A DNA stretch of 64,000 nucleotides from positions 20,524,342-20,588,341 of the forward strand of contig CM022679.1 in the NCBI GenBank assembly GCA_012295275.1. Reading direction: 5' to 3'. The notes under the pieces are model-generated. The model searched no databases, was not told where the DNA came from, and was given only the letters and a program-made list of their open reading frames with translations. Below are positions 1 to 23,736 of the stretch, piece after piece; position 1 is the stretch's first letter, and each line of letters begins with the position of its first letter. This stretch comes from Chrysomallon squamiferum (Eukaryota > Mollusca > Gastropoda > Neomphalida > Peltospiridae). The position numbers and the translations under genes are program-made.

Positions 1-1174
1 TGCTATTTTAAATGTACCTTCTCTCAGTATTTTGTGGATGGAAGTAAGTTGTTCTGCGCCGAACCTTGCGTTCTGTGTTTGTTTCATTTCAGTGAATGAC
101 AGAACATATTTGAAGGATTCATTTTCAAACTGAATGTTAGCTTCTGGATTCTTTCGATATTCTCTCTCAATCTTGTCACTATTAAGATCTGCTTTCCAAC
201 CATTTATATCCTTTAAGAATAAATAAATAGAAGCTTGAGTACATTAAGTAATGTGGTTGCTAATTAACTGCAACAGGATAAATGTTTTCAGATAAATGTT
301 TTCAGTAGTCTGATATTAATTATATCATTAATGGATGATTTAAAATAGTTCATTTATTTTATCTACTTACTGGTTCACCATATTCTTTCCACTTTCCATT
401 CGCATCCTGCCAGTACCAATGCCAGACTGTTGTCCATCTTTGAATGTAAGGAGGTGCTATTGCAGAAGAAATTGTTGTTAACCTTCGAATAAGAATTTCA
501 TCTTCTCCATCCATGAACTCATCTCCAGTCATTGAATCAAAATCAATCTTTGTTACAATGTCACTGAAAAATTACAGTTGAATAAATATTTCATTTCACT
601 TTGTTGTTGTGAATAAATGGTTAAAATATACTGGTTTTTCTTACTTTGAAGTAATTATTTAATGTTTTTAATGGAAAACCTGTCTTTGCTAACAATAAGT
701 AGAGCAGTAAAATAATACAGCTACAAAACATCTTATTGCCAAAATCTTACATCATACATAGCAAACTGATAGCTGTGGTTAGAGAAAAAACAAAAACAAA
801 AGGAAAGAAAGAGAGAGAAAAGGTTTCTTGATTGAAAAGTGTTTTTTTGTTTTTTAATTTACTACATAAAACATATATATTTTTTTAAGTAACAGTGCTC
901 AAGATCTCTGATTTGCTTTTGTAATAGCACTTATTAATGAAACAAAAACTGTTTAATATATATATATATATTTCACATTACAAAAGACTGTTTTTACAAA
1001 ATTAAAAGTACAAAACATTCATTAATACATATACCTAACAGTTTTTGTTGAACAGCTTGTAAGAACAATTTCCATTTAATCATTTTTAATGATCTTGTAT
1101 TTAAACAAAAAATAAAATAAAAATAAAGAAACATTAAGAAACCCTAAGCTTACAAGCCTCTTTGTTTAATCATT

Positions 1175-1225
<51 letters not shown>

Positions 1226-2354
1226 CAATATTATACCCCATGTTTATAAAGCACTCAAATACATCTGGTTGACAAAAGTTTTTCTCTATCCTAATGTTGT
1301 TGTCTTCATTAAAATCAGTCCATTCCAAATCAGTGTCTGTCTTCCACTGCCACTGGTATATTACTGACTTATGCTCAGAATAACAGGAAGATCCATGATA
1401 ACATTTGCCTCTGAGATTATGAATACAAATTACTGATGGCTGTTTCCCTCTAGTTTTTTTATTTCTTTGTTTTCTGCCAGGCTGACTCATAGCACTTGAT
1501 TTAGTTGGTGTTGTGGTGGTTCTAATTTCAGGTTGAAAATCAATTTCTCTTTCATCCAGATATTTCATTGCATACTGATCACTCAAATAACATCTTTCAG
1601 CTGATCTGTGATGTTCTGGCTGATGCCCTAAACAGCCGGCATTTTGTGTTATTTCTTTATGAAAGAATTCTCTAAGTTCTTGCAGAATTTCATCTGGTGA
1701 CTTATTAATATTAAAACCATAGTGTTTCAGTACATTGGTAACATTTGGATCCTGAACAGAATGGTTTCGTTTGCAGTCATTAAACTTGCATGTACTTTCC
1801 AAAAAATACTTACACATATGTAACTTTTTGCAATTTCTATTTGGACATGTTTTTGAAGTACAAATCTGCGGCATTGTGGTAACATTTCTGCAACTTGTCT
1901 GACAGACCAAAAACCTTAAATGTTCAAGTTCAATATTTTTGACATCAAGCAAATGAGCCCTGAAAACCTGCTCATTATGTCTTGATCTATAATCATGACC
2001 AAATGAGCACCTTTCACCAAAACTACAACGACCTGATAGGAAAAAATATTTGCATATATGAAGGCTTCCGCATTCACCATCACAATTTCCATTTTTCTTT
2101 GTATGTTCTTGACATATTTTAATTTCTGTAATTGCGCATACTTGTAAATATGTATTTCCTTTAAGAACGATATTTCGGAATGAATAATATCGTGGATATT
2201 TCTTTAGAAACTTTATAAGTAAATCATTATCTCGAATGTTCACCTGTGTCTGTGATTTAAGCTCCAACGATAATGTCTCTATGCTTAACAAACATCGATG
2301 TCTTAGAAGAATAGAATTAATGTATACCGCTAATTGTTCGTTTTCCTTCGACAT
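1..2354 (-). CDS. PARP12/ZC3HAV1-like CCCH zinc-finger, WWE-domain protein (5' part, partial)
   Basis: Coding exons read on the minus strand: 2354-1237, 563-371 and 210-1 (cut by the window edge). The first exon encodes 373 residues: an N-terminal winged-helix-like region (about 1-75); four CCCH fingers in two pairs (Cys81-His99, Cys101-His120, Cys165-His179, Cys181-His198); a basic linker; a fifth finger (Cys310-His328); and the start of a WWE domain (YQWQWKTD, from 333). The donor ATGGG|gtataa joins T|GAC in exon 2 to give Met-Gly-Asp-Ile. Exon 2 completes the first WWE domain and opens a second (WHWYWQDANGKW), which continues in exon 3. Order and spacing match PARP12 and ZC3HAV1 (ZAP), which bind RNA through the fingers and ADP-ribose through WWE. 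The catalytic PARP domain, if present, lies outside the window, so PARP12-like and catalytically dead ZAP-like cannot be separated. Reading through the donor into a TA repeat gives an artefactual Ile-Tyr tail. Confidence 0.85.
1179..1218. repeat. (TA)n microsatellite
   Basis: About 20 TA units inside the first intron of the PARP12-like gene, just past its splice donor. It creates a false Ile-Tyr extension of the exon 1 reading frame. Confidence 0.95.
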
Positions 2355-2564
2355 TATGACAGTTCAGTATTATTCCACTTCTGGTTTCCCATGAATTTAC
2401 TTTAAATTTATTATCTAAAATGGTTCTGCAAATAAAAAAAAATTTTGTCGAAATCGAAAGTAGAGCAAATACTGCGAATTATTTCATCTGTCACTTCTCG
2501 CGTGAATATGCGGAATCTTCAGTTTATGTGCCTAGGCCCCTAAACTATAGCCAAACAGTTCTCA

Positions 2565-2573
2565 ACTTCCGGT
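2565..2573 (-). promoter_or_regulatory. ETS-type motif upstream of the PARP12-like gene
   Basis: On the minus strand this reads ACCGGAAGT, about 210 bp upstream of the start codon, with GCCATC just before it (a YY1-like core). Adjacent ETS and YY1 cores are common in metazoan housekeeping promoters. A single short motif match is weak evidence. Confidence 0.25.
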
Positions 2574-3281
2574 GATGGCAAAAACTAGAAGTTTCTATGT
2601 TAGAACCTACATAGTAACATAATAAAACAAAAAGTAATTAAATAAACAAAATTAAAATTTAAAATTAAAACATACAAAATTTATTGTGGTAATTTGAAAA
2701 GTAATGGAATAAAGGCAATTTTACATTCAAGAAATTCTTCTAATTTCAGTCTGTTGTTTCAGGCTTATAAATGTATTTATATGTAGGAGAATAAAAAAAA
2801 ATTATCCAATCAACTAGTAGTCGAAGAACATTTATAAAAGTAATGCAAGCGTATGAATAGAGTAATAAAACATATTTCTATGAATATCCCACGTATTATA
2901 TGATTTTATAAACACACAAATACTGTATAACGTATATCACAAAAATCGCGCGCGTTGGATACCTATATAAATATATCGAAAACGCGTATTGCATCCCTAT
3001 ATTTTCAGTGTTCCATCCCGTTTTATATTACTTACATCCAAAGGATTCCGTATAATCTATCTCTCTATCTATAGTACAGTTTTTGAAGTTGGAATCCATA
3101 TTTTCACTATCATTAATCGATCGCTTTAATACTTCATCATTAAAGCAAAAGAAGAAAATAAAATCGATTAAGCTGGTGATGTGTGGTCAGCGTGACTGTT
3201 GTTAAACGTTTTGGCAGAAATTGTTTGGCTCGTGTTTGTGACATTACATTTATCTTTTCATTTCGTGATTTGGGATTACTG

Positions 3282-3313
<32 letters not shown>

Positions 3314-3949
3314 AAGACAACAACAACAAAACAAGGTATCTCAATACTGAGAAAACAACACAAACAACATATCTCATTTACAAAGGAAAATATACAACGA
3401 AACAACAATAACAGCCAAACGTATATCATTAAAACTTAAAATAATAATAAATAAATAAATAAAATAATAAAAATAGCAACAACAAGACTAATAACAAAAA
3501 AAGCATATATCAATACTGGAAAAACAGCAACACAAACAACATACTCATTAATAGTGGAAAACTAAAAGTAGTTGTAAAAGACAACAGCATGTTAACTGGC
3601 ATGTCATGAGGCGTTTTCTCATCAAACAGTTTCTCAGTATGTTGTTAATATTACAAAAATCATTATTTGTCATATATCTAGCTCCAGCTAAGTTTATCAG
3701 AAAATTGCAAACTGTTAAACAAACACAGAATTCTATTTTTGTTGTTGCAGGAAATGTAACTCAGTTTAACAGAAAAATATTGTAACAACAGAGTGGCTTC
3801 CCTTTTATATGTAGTTATTATTCAGATATCTGTTACCTTTTTCCAGGAAAGACAAGTGTTTTAATTATTACAAATCATTTATTATTATTTTATTTTCGTA
3901 TTATTCTTTCATCTTGAACGTTGTATCTCGTATCCTCGATCTTTTCAAA

Positions 3950-3987
<38 letters not shown>

Positions 3988-3999
3988 AAACATCTACAG

Positions 4000-4105
4000 C
4001 AGCGTTTCTCAACCTTTTCACCCTTGCGTAACTTTTGAAATAAATTACGTCTTAAGGAATCCCTGCATAAAAAAATGTATATCCCTCATCACGAGGTTTT
4101 TATTC
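4000..4105 (+). mobile_element. hAT-like non-autonomous DNA transposon fragment
   Basis: The stretch begins with cagcgtttctcaacctttt and continues to aggaatccctgcataaaaa. This resembles the CAGTGNTTCTCAACC terminus and following segment of widespread hAT/Charlie-type MITEs. No matching right terminus is seen, so it looks truncated. It sits directly after a 30-bp T run. Confidence 0.45.
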
Positions 4106-4389
4106 ACAAACACACACACACACACACACAAATCTAAACTCAAACGTAAAAAATAAACATTTGTAACAAATATCACATACTTATAACACATAGGTGTAAA
4201 CAGAACGAAAGCAGATAACTGCTACATCAATTTATCATCTTTTTATCCTATACTGAAATGTTGAAAAGACATAAAATAAATCAGTGAATGGACAAGGAAA
4301 TGTGACTTTTAGAGCCATTTGATAAAGTGAAATAGCTAATTTAATGAAAATCTCCGAGATCAAGGTAATGGATTTGAAAGTTTATTTTA

Positions 4390-4423
<34 letters not shown>

Positions 4424-5778
4424 TTTATTTTAGATCAAATGAAATATGAAGAGTAAACTGTTGCTCCCCTACAGCAAACTAAGCACATTACTTCGTTCAT
4501 CGCCATCAAATGTACGAACAGTATTCCCTAAGTGTATGCTTCCCTCGTTATTGGCTACACTCCGCTGTCAGTTTCGGCAAGCTTAGTTCCATCTGCCAGA
4601 CACGATGTCTATATATAACATACACGTTTTTAAAATTATCACCTATAGATATATTATATAATTTGGTTTTGAATATGACTTTTTATCAAAAGGTTTTGTC
4701 ATTAGAAAACTTTCTAAAATAAATAGTTAATTAATTGATATATATATATAATAAATAAATGTTCCAAAGGTTTTGATAGTTGTTTTGTTTTGCTTTGAAG
4801 AAAGAAAAGAAAAATGATATAAAAATATAGATAAAAAAAACACCCCAAAACTCACAATTATTAATTGGGTTATTTCAATAATTTATTATTATATTATTTA
4901 CTGTATTGATTTAAAATAGTTCTTAGTAACATTAAAATTTTATTTGAAAAGAAAAAAAAAAATTTTGACAAGAGGAAAGGATAGTCATCAAACCTTTCAT
5001 CTTTTTTTTTTTTATCAGCCTTTACTAGCTCTAAGATTGCCTCGATGCTGATGAAAACAGCAACTTTTTAAATGGAAAAGATGATCCCCTTAAAAATTAA
5101 CATTTCTGATTCTCTAATTTATCGCTTTTAAATGTATTTCACCATTTAGATCTGTTAACTCTGATATTAAAATTATTTTTGTAGACTGACGTTATGAATT
5201 TTCAAAGATTTTATTTGATTATTATGAATTATGAAAAAACATTAGACCGAATATTCTTTTGACGAAGATGGACAATCTCGTCTTTGTTTTAATGCAAAAA
5301 CCAGTTACCAAATCACTTTATTTTACAAGTATTATTTTCGACTTAAAATACGTTTTACCTAACAATTTCACAACTTAAGAAATATTTATTTAACTGCCAC
5401 GTCAAAATAAAGCAGTGACAGTTATCTGCCATTAATTTAGTAACAAAGAAAAAATAAATAAATGAAATGCAAGTGATTTTTCTAACGTGAATATTTACCA
5501 CCGCATTAATCATTATATTTTACTGCAATTTTGTTAATACAGTATTTGCAGAATTATATAATTACACAATACTTAACTTACATGAAGCATATACATAAAG
5601 ACGAATACTGAAAAAATTAATAAAATGATAATGGTTTCGGCTGACAAAACTGAAAATAAATTTAGTAGTAAAAGAAGAAAAACGAAAAAAAGAAACCGTC
5701 TATAAGGAGATGATTTTGGGTTTGTCAAAACCAGTTGTCATTTTGATGACATTGTAACTGATTGTTGATTTTATTTTA

Positions 5779-5782
5779 TTCC

Positions 5783-5816
<34 letters not shown>

Positions 5817-5934
5817 TACTTTTTTCATCGACTTCAGGTCCTATTAATATAGATGCTGCTGGAAAACGCGCCTGAAGCAGAAATTGGCGGTAGAAGTCAA
5901 ATGTTGATAATTACTTCCTACTTACCTCCCTTGA
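5779..5934. mobile_element. Partial MITE copy: ATT run, cagaaattggcg block and one terminal repeat
   Basis: An (ATT)n tract is followed by cagaaattggcg (5878-5889), then ctacttacctcccttga (to 5934). The same three components in the same order occur in the complete element at 61421-61637. The left terminal repeat is missing here. It lies about 350 bp upstream of the FIGNL1 coding start. Confidence 0.45.
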
Positions 5935-6284
5935 GTTAAACGAGGAAATAACAAAATATCAACTACATTAAGTCGAAAACTATAATTTAAAATCTCAAAA
6001 ATTCCCAGTGATATTTTATTTTCATCACTTGCAAGTATATCCTAGAATCACTGTTCATTAATATGCAAATATTACAAATACTTGAATAGTTTTATAAACA
6101 TATTTTGAAGAAAAATCCCGACAATACAAAAATTTGCTGAGAATCAATAATTAACATTAGTATAATTTAGTATAATTTACGTACGTTTAATATGTAATAT
6201 TTATATTACCAATATAAAATATATATATAAAAATTAAGATTGAGAGTTATTATTATGAATAAAATACTTCTCGTTTTCAGAGTC

Positions 6285-15403
<9,119 letters not shown>

Positions 15404-15617
15404 TTTCTTTTCAATAATATGAAAGATGAATTATAACAATGTTCAAGATGTTTTTGTTAGTTACTCAAGTTTAAAGTGAGTTTATTAAAAAAAATTTAAG
15501 AAGATTTGGCTTTTTTTTTTAATTGCTGCTGTTCATTCTTTGTCAATGCGAAAAAGGCGAAATATAATCAGATGACTTTTGTTCTTTTTTTCACTTCAAT
15601 CCAATGCTGTTAATATA

Positions 15618-15696
15618 TTGGGTTGGCAACTAAGTTCCCGCCATTTTGTTTAAATCTATTGTTTTTAAAACGGCGGGAACTTAGTTGCCAACCCAA
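15618..15696. mobile_element. 79-bp mariner-type MITE (near-perfect palindrome)
   Basis: Two 30-bp terminal inverted repeats beginning ttgggttggcaactaagt differ at one position and flank a 19-bp spacer. The element is bounded by TA on both sides, the Tc1/mariner target-site duplication. The termini resemble mariner repeats of the TTGGGTTGGC class. It has no coding capacity. The near identity of the arms suggests a young insertion or hairpin-type correction. Confidence 0.9.
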
Positions 15697-15822
15697 TATA
15701 TTCATAACAAAGGTTCCTTTAACAGAAAACTGCAGAACCATTAATAGAAAACAAACCCCACCAATTCTGCTGCTGTTGTATTGTGTTTGATTTTGTGCAG
15801 TATTTTGCCAAATGTCTTTTTT

Positions 15823-16035
15823 CAGACCACGAACCGCAAGAGAGTGTGTGCAAAGGACAGTGCTGAGAAGCGGATGTCCATTGAATTAAAGCATGAAATC
15901 ATAGAAAAACATGAGCGAGGTGTGCACGTAGTTGACTTGGCGAGGCAGTACAAGCATAGTACTTCTACGATATGTACCATGCTGAAGCATGAGTCAAAGG
16001 CTGTAACTCCAGCCAAAGGCATTAAAAGAATTTAG
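15823..16035 (+). pseudogene. Truncated Tigger/pogo transposase N-terminus (CENP-B-type DNA-binding domain)
   Basis: The open frame reads TTNRKRVCAKDSAEKRMSIE, then a pattern of KHEIIEKHERG, VVDLARQY, STSTICTMLK and VTPAKGIKRI before a stop. This is the Psq/CENP-B N-terminal helix-turn-helix of Tigger-like pogo transposases, which in full copies is followed by a second HTH and a DDE domain. Neither follows here. There is no convincing ATG: the open frame extends upstream only to a TTG. It is best read as a 3'-truncated transposase relic rather than a gene. It sits 130 bp from the mariner palindrome but the two are different families. Confidence 0.75.
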
Positions 16036-16440
16036 CTGACCTCCAAGATACATACACTTTACAAATCCAAATTATTTCTTTACATTCTTTGGTGTTTTTT
16101 TTACATGTTATTTAAAAACGTTTCAAAAAAAAATGGGGCGTTTTTTTGGGGTGTTTTTTTTTGGGGGGCTGGATCAGATTAATGGTATTTCAATTAATTT
16201 CAGCGGGTAAAATTGATTTGATATACAAGCAAATTGAGTATGAGCTCAGTCACTGAATGCATTAAACTTTTAAGTCAGGATACCACTGTATTCCTATTTT
16301 ATTTTCACATTTTCAGCCTGTTTTCAAAATAATCGACACTCTTTTGCTGTCTGCATTTGTTCACATAAAATGATTCACATCAGTTTTCCAATTATTTCTC
16401 ATTTAAAGGTAAAACTAACAATTATTTTCTTTCAAACTGA

Positions 16441-16446
16441 TTTATT
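16441..16446 (-). promoter_or_regulatory. RPS9 polyadenylation signal (AATAAA)
   Basis: AATAAA on the minus strand, about 52 nt past the RPS9 stop codon. This predicts a short 3'UTR, typical of ribosomal protein mRNAs. Confidence 0.7.
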
Positions 16447-16497
16447 ACATGGATGTCACAGAACATGAATATCAGTCAGTAAAATGTCAATTTTTTT

Positions 16498-18498
<2,001 letters not shown>

Positions 18499-19836
18499 TC
18501 AAGACCTAAATGAAAAAATATTTATGAGCAAGTTATTTTTCACTGCCATGTTCTTGTAATTATTGTAAGTAGCTGAGAAAATAGCAATACTACTATTCAA
18601 CTGCTGTATTTAAAAATGTACCAGAAAAAAAATAGTTCCAGTCATTCCCCTCTCTAATTAACACTCTAAAGAGGAATTTGAGAAGTTATGAGGAAAAGGG
18701 AGTGTTTGCCTTTTGTGGAGCCAGGTTAAGAAAAAGAATGGTTTACATAACTAAGTATTCCCAATAAAATTGCAACATTCTACAGAAAATTATTGTGCCT
18801 ATAGATAAATATTCATTTAGCACAACTATTTATATAGGTTCTAATTTCTGTTTTTGTTATGTAGTTAAATATTTAAATTTTAAAAGTTATCTTATTTTTT
18901 AACAATACACTGTAGCCATGAATCAGGCTAGGAAATTGTTAATGTGTGAAAATAGAAAAAGCACTGAACCATTTCAGATGCTAAACATATGTAGAATTTT
19001 ATAGAATAAAAAGAAAAGTTACTGTAAGTGGATTAAATCATTTTTACTTGATAACAGTATAAATGGTTAATTAACATGAGTTGTGATAAAGAAATCAGAT
19101 TTAAAGCAAAACATTGCTGACTAGAAATGATAGAGCCAAATGGTGTACAATAACTAAACTAGTGACTGAAAGAGAAAAAGATTTTAAACTTTTTTCTATG
19201 ATATGTAAAAGCTTGTACACTGATGTGTTTTAATGGTACAATTCATCAGTCTTGAAAAGTGATCTTTTTGAACACTGGCTTAATTTCTCAACATTTTGAG
19301 TATTACAATTTCACAATTAAGGCGCAAGGTACTTTTAAGATAATTAGTGCAGTTAATAAAAATTTGTAAATACTGACATCTTGCTTAAGAATACCGTACA
19401 CAGTTTAGCTTTATTCTGATAGATAACAATGCATAATTTATGTACTCAGTACTGGATTAAAAAAACTACGGTGAATACGACATTCAGTATTTATAAATAT
19501 AATAATGCAAAACGAGAAACGAATCACCGATTCCGTTTCTTCATAAACTATGGAGGAAACATACCCTCAAATTTTATTCATATAAAAATTCGTTTAGTAC
19601 CTTTGATCCCTCAGTAATTACTAAACAGTGAGAAAAATAGTTTTAGTGGGGAAATTCATCGGGACTTTTCGTCCTATTGTTTTTTTGTTTATATCAACTC
19701 TTTCGATATCGAATTTTGAACAGCAGACGATTATATCTGAGTACCACAGTATTACCCAAAAGAACAACATCAAAATAATCTAATAATATCCATTACTAGC
19801 AATATTATATCGCTACACTAACTTAACACAGCTTAC

Positions 19837-19865
19837 CGCTAAGGCAGCCACCACGTGAAAGGAAG
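19837..19865 (-). promoter_or_regulatory. RPS9: Candidate RPS9 noncoding first exon with 5'TOP tract
   Basis: The minus strand reads CTTCCTTTCACGTGG, then GCTGCCTTAGCG followed by the donor gtaagc. A C followed by an uninterrupted pyrimidine run is the TOP element that begins ribosomal protein mRNAs and places their translation under mTOR/LARP1 control. The segment lies 1.35 kb upstream of the coding exon, whose own acceptor (tttcatttag) sits just before its ATG. The CACGTG within it is also an E-box. The transcription start is inferred from the TOP tract. Confidence 0.7.
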
Positions 19866-21322
19866 AAAATAGTTTGATTCGCACCAAATACATACGCTGT
19901 GTAATAGAAAAAGCATTTATTAATGGAAAAACCAAATCGAACAATACATCATCTGTATTTGATAGAAAATATCAAATTATAACATTTTTATGTAAGTTAA
20001 TGGACAGCAATAAGTATAAATAAATATTTAATTTCGCACTATATTCCGGATGTCGTTTATAGAAGGTAATTTGTCGGCCTAGTGTTGACCGATTCATTTC
20101 AACGCTTTCCGCTTTATCCAAATTGCATGGTATGGAGAACTCTTTTTACGTGCCCACGTCCAATTCAAGGTTCGGGCACTGATCCAAATTGCAATAGAAC
20201 ATTCGCACCAGTCCAATACTTAAAACCTAATGAATTTCAACGTTACCGAAAAGTAAAGTGTAACATCCATAAACTGAATAATAATTATTCTATTATATGA
20301 TATGTTATTATTCACACATTAGATAAATTCACAGTTTTTATGATGAACACATTTTCAAATCTTTCAAATAAATTCAGTCATATAAGTTTTTTGATTAAAA
20401 AAAAAATGCTGGCAGAAATGTTCATGATTAAATAATTAAGATGTTAGCAAATTAAACATACGCATATTTATTGGACAAGTACAGCAGTGATATATTTCGG
20501 TTTTCTATTATTATTATTTTTTTACATTAAAATTTGACATACTCACTTCTGGTGACTTTACTAGCATGGACCAATTAAACCGGAGAAATCTCGAGCCATT
20601 TTTGGAGCAGACGAAAATTGTGCCATTACAAGTTATCTTTCCTGTTGGTCCATTACCCATGATATTTTTTGCCATTATTTATTTATTTATTTATTTATTA
20701 GTATTATTGTTATTACTCTTGATATTTTTTGCACTCATTTATTTATTTATTTATTTGTTTATATATTATTATTACATTTCTTGTTCATCATACAATCTTG
20801 CTGATTATGAACAAGAAGTATACAAAATGATGTTATATTTATTTTGACCAAATGGTTGTAAAATGGAGTATGTATTGCTTTTAATTTTTGTATTTTTCTC
20901 CGTTAAAATGAGGGCTTACAAATGATGTAATTGGCAATGATAATGTATTTAATGAATACAGTGAAGGTATGAATCATTTTAATATTGTAATAATAGTAAA
21001 AACAATAACAACAACACGAATAATATCAATATAAACAACAGTACTGACAACAACAGCATCAGGAATAATAATAATTACAATAACAGTAACAACTGTCATC
21101 GTAATAAGAAATATTACGAGTATTCTAGACAAACCGAAAGAATTTTAAAAAGAAATCGAACCAGAAGAAATGGCGAGTATTCGTTTATGGTTTCCTTGTT
21201 GTCAGTAATTCCGTACATTGTTATTACATATATTTATACCAGAATGTATCAATAATATATCTGTCTTCCTGTTACAGATTGTGGTGGTCAGCTCGGTTTC
21301 TATATAAAGTGACCGGTCAATC

Positions 21323-21324
<2 letters not shown>

Positions 21325-21389
<65 letters not shown>

Positions 21390-21424
21390 GGAGGGAGGGA
21401 GGGAGGGAGGGAGAGAGAGAGAGA
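21325..21424. repeat. Compound (GA)n-(GGGA)n microsatellite
   Basis: About 62 bp of AG repeat run into GGGA repeats and back into GA. The purine-only strand is about 100 nt long. Confidence 0.95.
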
Positions 21425-22723
21425 AACTGATAACGAAAATTGATCAGTGGTTCAGTACAAACAGTACAAACTACTTAAAGTAGATACTCAAAATAAAATT
21501 TTATGTTTGCAAAAATTAAAGCTAACTATAACTGTAGATCTTTTTAATAATGATTTCCTGATAAAAATATTCGAAGTTGTCATTCAAACAGTTCCAATTT
21601 TATAAAAAAAAAAAAAAAAAAAAAAAAATTAAATATTACCATTTTTAACAAACAGCGATTTTAAGGGTCCTTTCTGAAGCGAGTTTGATTCTGACATAGG
21701 TTATTTCATTATGTATCATTTTTTTTTTCTTTCACACATTTGCAAAGTATATTTTATTTGTATGTGATGCCGAAGTTCCCATCAATTATTCATTTGCGCT
21801 AGACCATTCACATAGTAAAAAATTTAATGCTTGAAAATTCATAACTCCTTTTCTACATAGTTTTTATACCAAACTGATCAAAGTAAAAGGATAAATTAGA
21901 AAATCTGTAATTTTATTTATGGTGGGATGATGTTCACCTTTTTTCTTTTAACAAGTTTCAGTTTTCTTCAGTTTCAAGTTACGATCTTTACGCTAGTTAA
22001 GGTTTCATAATAATAAAAATGATTTTGGAGTGATCTTTCCTCCTCACGCTAATTTACAACGAGAGTATATTAAAAACACTTGGACAAAAACCTGAATGGT
22101 TAATGAATTAAACTGTAATGGTACTTGCAAACTGTGCATACAGTTTATTAAGTTAAATTTCATTTGTATGAGAGTTAAGAAGTGACTTTTGGAAAGATGT
22201 TTTTGAATGAAGAAATGTCAAATCTATGTAAAGACTGAATAAAGAAATCTTTATTATTTATTATGTAAGTCGTATGTTTTGAAGCAAGTTTCAAATAATA
22301 TTTATAACAAGTTTAATTTTTCCTCCAGACCCTAATTAATCATACTTATTTTATCATCAGTTCCAATATTTATTTCCAAGGAATTGCCACAACCCAAGAA
22401 CAATCTAATAAGAAGGTAGATACTACTGAATAAACAGTCATAAATGATAAGGCTATTTTTGAATCACGACACCTTTTGAGATACTGTAGTCATGTGACCG
22501 TAGCTTTTTGCTTTTAGGGTGATCAGAAATAAATAAACTATACAAAACTTTCAGAGCTTTTGTGTCGAAAGCCTTCTCTAGACTAACATTTTGTGATGTG
22601 TTCTTTCCAATGGTATATTTTTGAGAGGGGTCTCATGCTCGTAAATAGTCAAAAGAATTTACCGAAGTTTTTATTATTATTGTAGTTGTAGTTGTAGTTG
22701 TTGCTGTTGTTGTTGTTATACAT

Positions 22724-22754
<31 letters not shown>

Positions 22755-23683
22755 TTATTAAGTTGTTTTTAATCAAGGATTTTTTTTTTTTGTTATCGCT
22801 TTTAGGTTTTTGCTCATCTAGGAAACCCCCACATAATTCGCCCCTTGTATCTATATGTGTACATACGTATACGTATATGTGTACGTGTATACAAACATAA
22901 ATATGTAGCTACGTATATATGTATGCATTTACAAATACATATTAATACATGATAGACTTTAGTGGTTTATAGTCACTATAATAATTATTATTATTATTAA
23001 GTTGTTTTATTATTATTATTATTATTTCGTTACGCCTCAAAAATAAGTGGGGAAAAAAAAAATCCATCTATACGGCTTCATTTAATATATAATTTTTTTT
23101 TCATTGTTTCTTATTAATTAAAATTATTTTTCTGTTTTTCACAGTATTCGATAATAATGTGTAGTAATTATAAAGAGGCCAAGTCATATTATTTAACACG
23201 ATTTATTTATTAAATAAACAATTACACATACATTATATATATCATTATATATTTTTTTTTACCATTTTAAAATCGGTTGCAGCATATACTTTTGATCATG
23301 TGATATATTTCCTTGAATTTTGTTTATAAATTCAATCATTCGTTCTCCCTGAACAAAATTACTTTAGCGATTAAAAACAAAAAACGTGCTTGGTGTGTGT
23401 GTGTGAGGTTATGACAAAATTTTGCAGTTTTTACAGTTTTATTTGGATAAGACCTTGTACAAGAAAACAAAGAACTATAATTTTATTTATTTAAAATTTA
23501 ACAATCAAAACAGTTTTGCCTACTGGAAATGGGAAATTGCACTTTGCATGATACAATATAAAATGTCTTACTATTTTTGAAAAAATAAGAACAACTAAAT
23601 AAAATTAAAAATGACGTGATTCGTATTGGGTTTGATAGTCCTCTATTTTCTTAAGCTTTTTAATTTTTTTAATTCTCACGTAT

Positions 23684-23685
<2 letters not shown>

Positions 23686-23732
<47 letters not shown>
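23686..23732. repeat. (TG)n microsatellite
   Basis: About 23 uninterrupted GT units, potentially Z-DNA forming, in the intergenic region. Confidence 0.95.

Positions 23733-23736
<4 letters not shown>

Larger units (their letters stand above)
2355..6280. other. Intergenic region between divergent PARP12-like and FIGNL1 genes
   Basis: No credible coding exon. It holds A/T homopolymers (A-run 3282-3311, T-run about 3955-3984), a CA run near 4110-4130, TTA/ATT runs near 4394-4424 and 5779-5815, a hAT-like fragment and a partial MITE. Because the flanking genes diverge, both promoters should lie here. The FIGNL1 coding exon opens directly behind a splice acceptor, so a noncoding FIGNL1 first exon probably lies in this stretch, but I could not place it. 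Confidence 0.6.
15404..16497. other. Short region between convergent FIGNL1 and RPS9
   Basis: It carries the FIGNL1 3'UTR (candidate ATTAAA near 15485), a mariner-type palindrome, a truncated Tigger-type ORF and the RPS9 3' end. Nothing else is recognisable. Confidence 0.7.

Noticed and set aside
3140-3334. Short open frames across homopolymer or dinucleotide tracts, here and near 3914, 10032, 25180, 46399, 50475, 56747 and 58445
   Set aside because: Products are mostly Phe, Lys, Ser-Leu or Ile-Tyr runs; these are translations of simple repeats.
20082-20300. 72-codon plus-strand frame between RPS9 and SGSM3
   Set aside because: No domain, no useful donor; it contains a repeated tccaaattgca motif and looks like chance.
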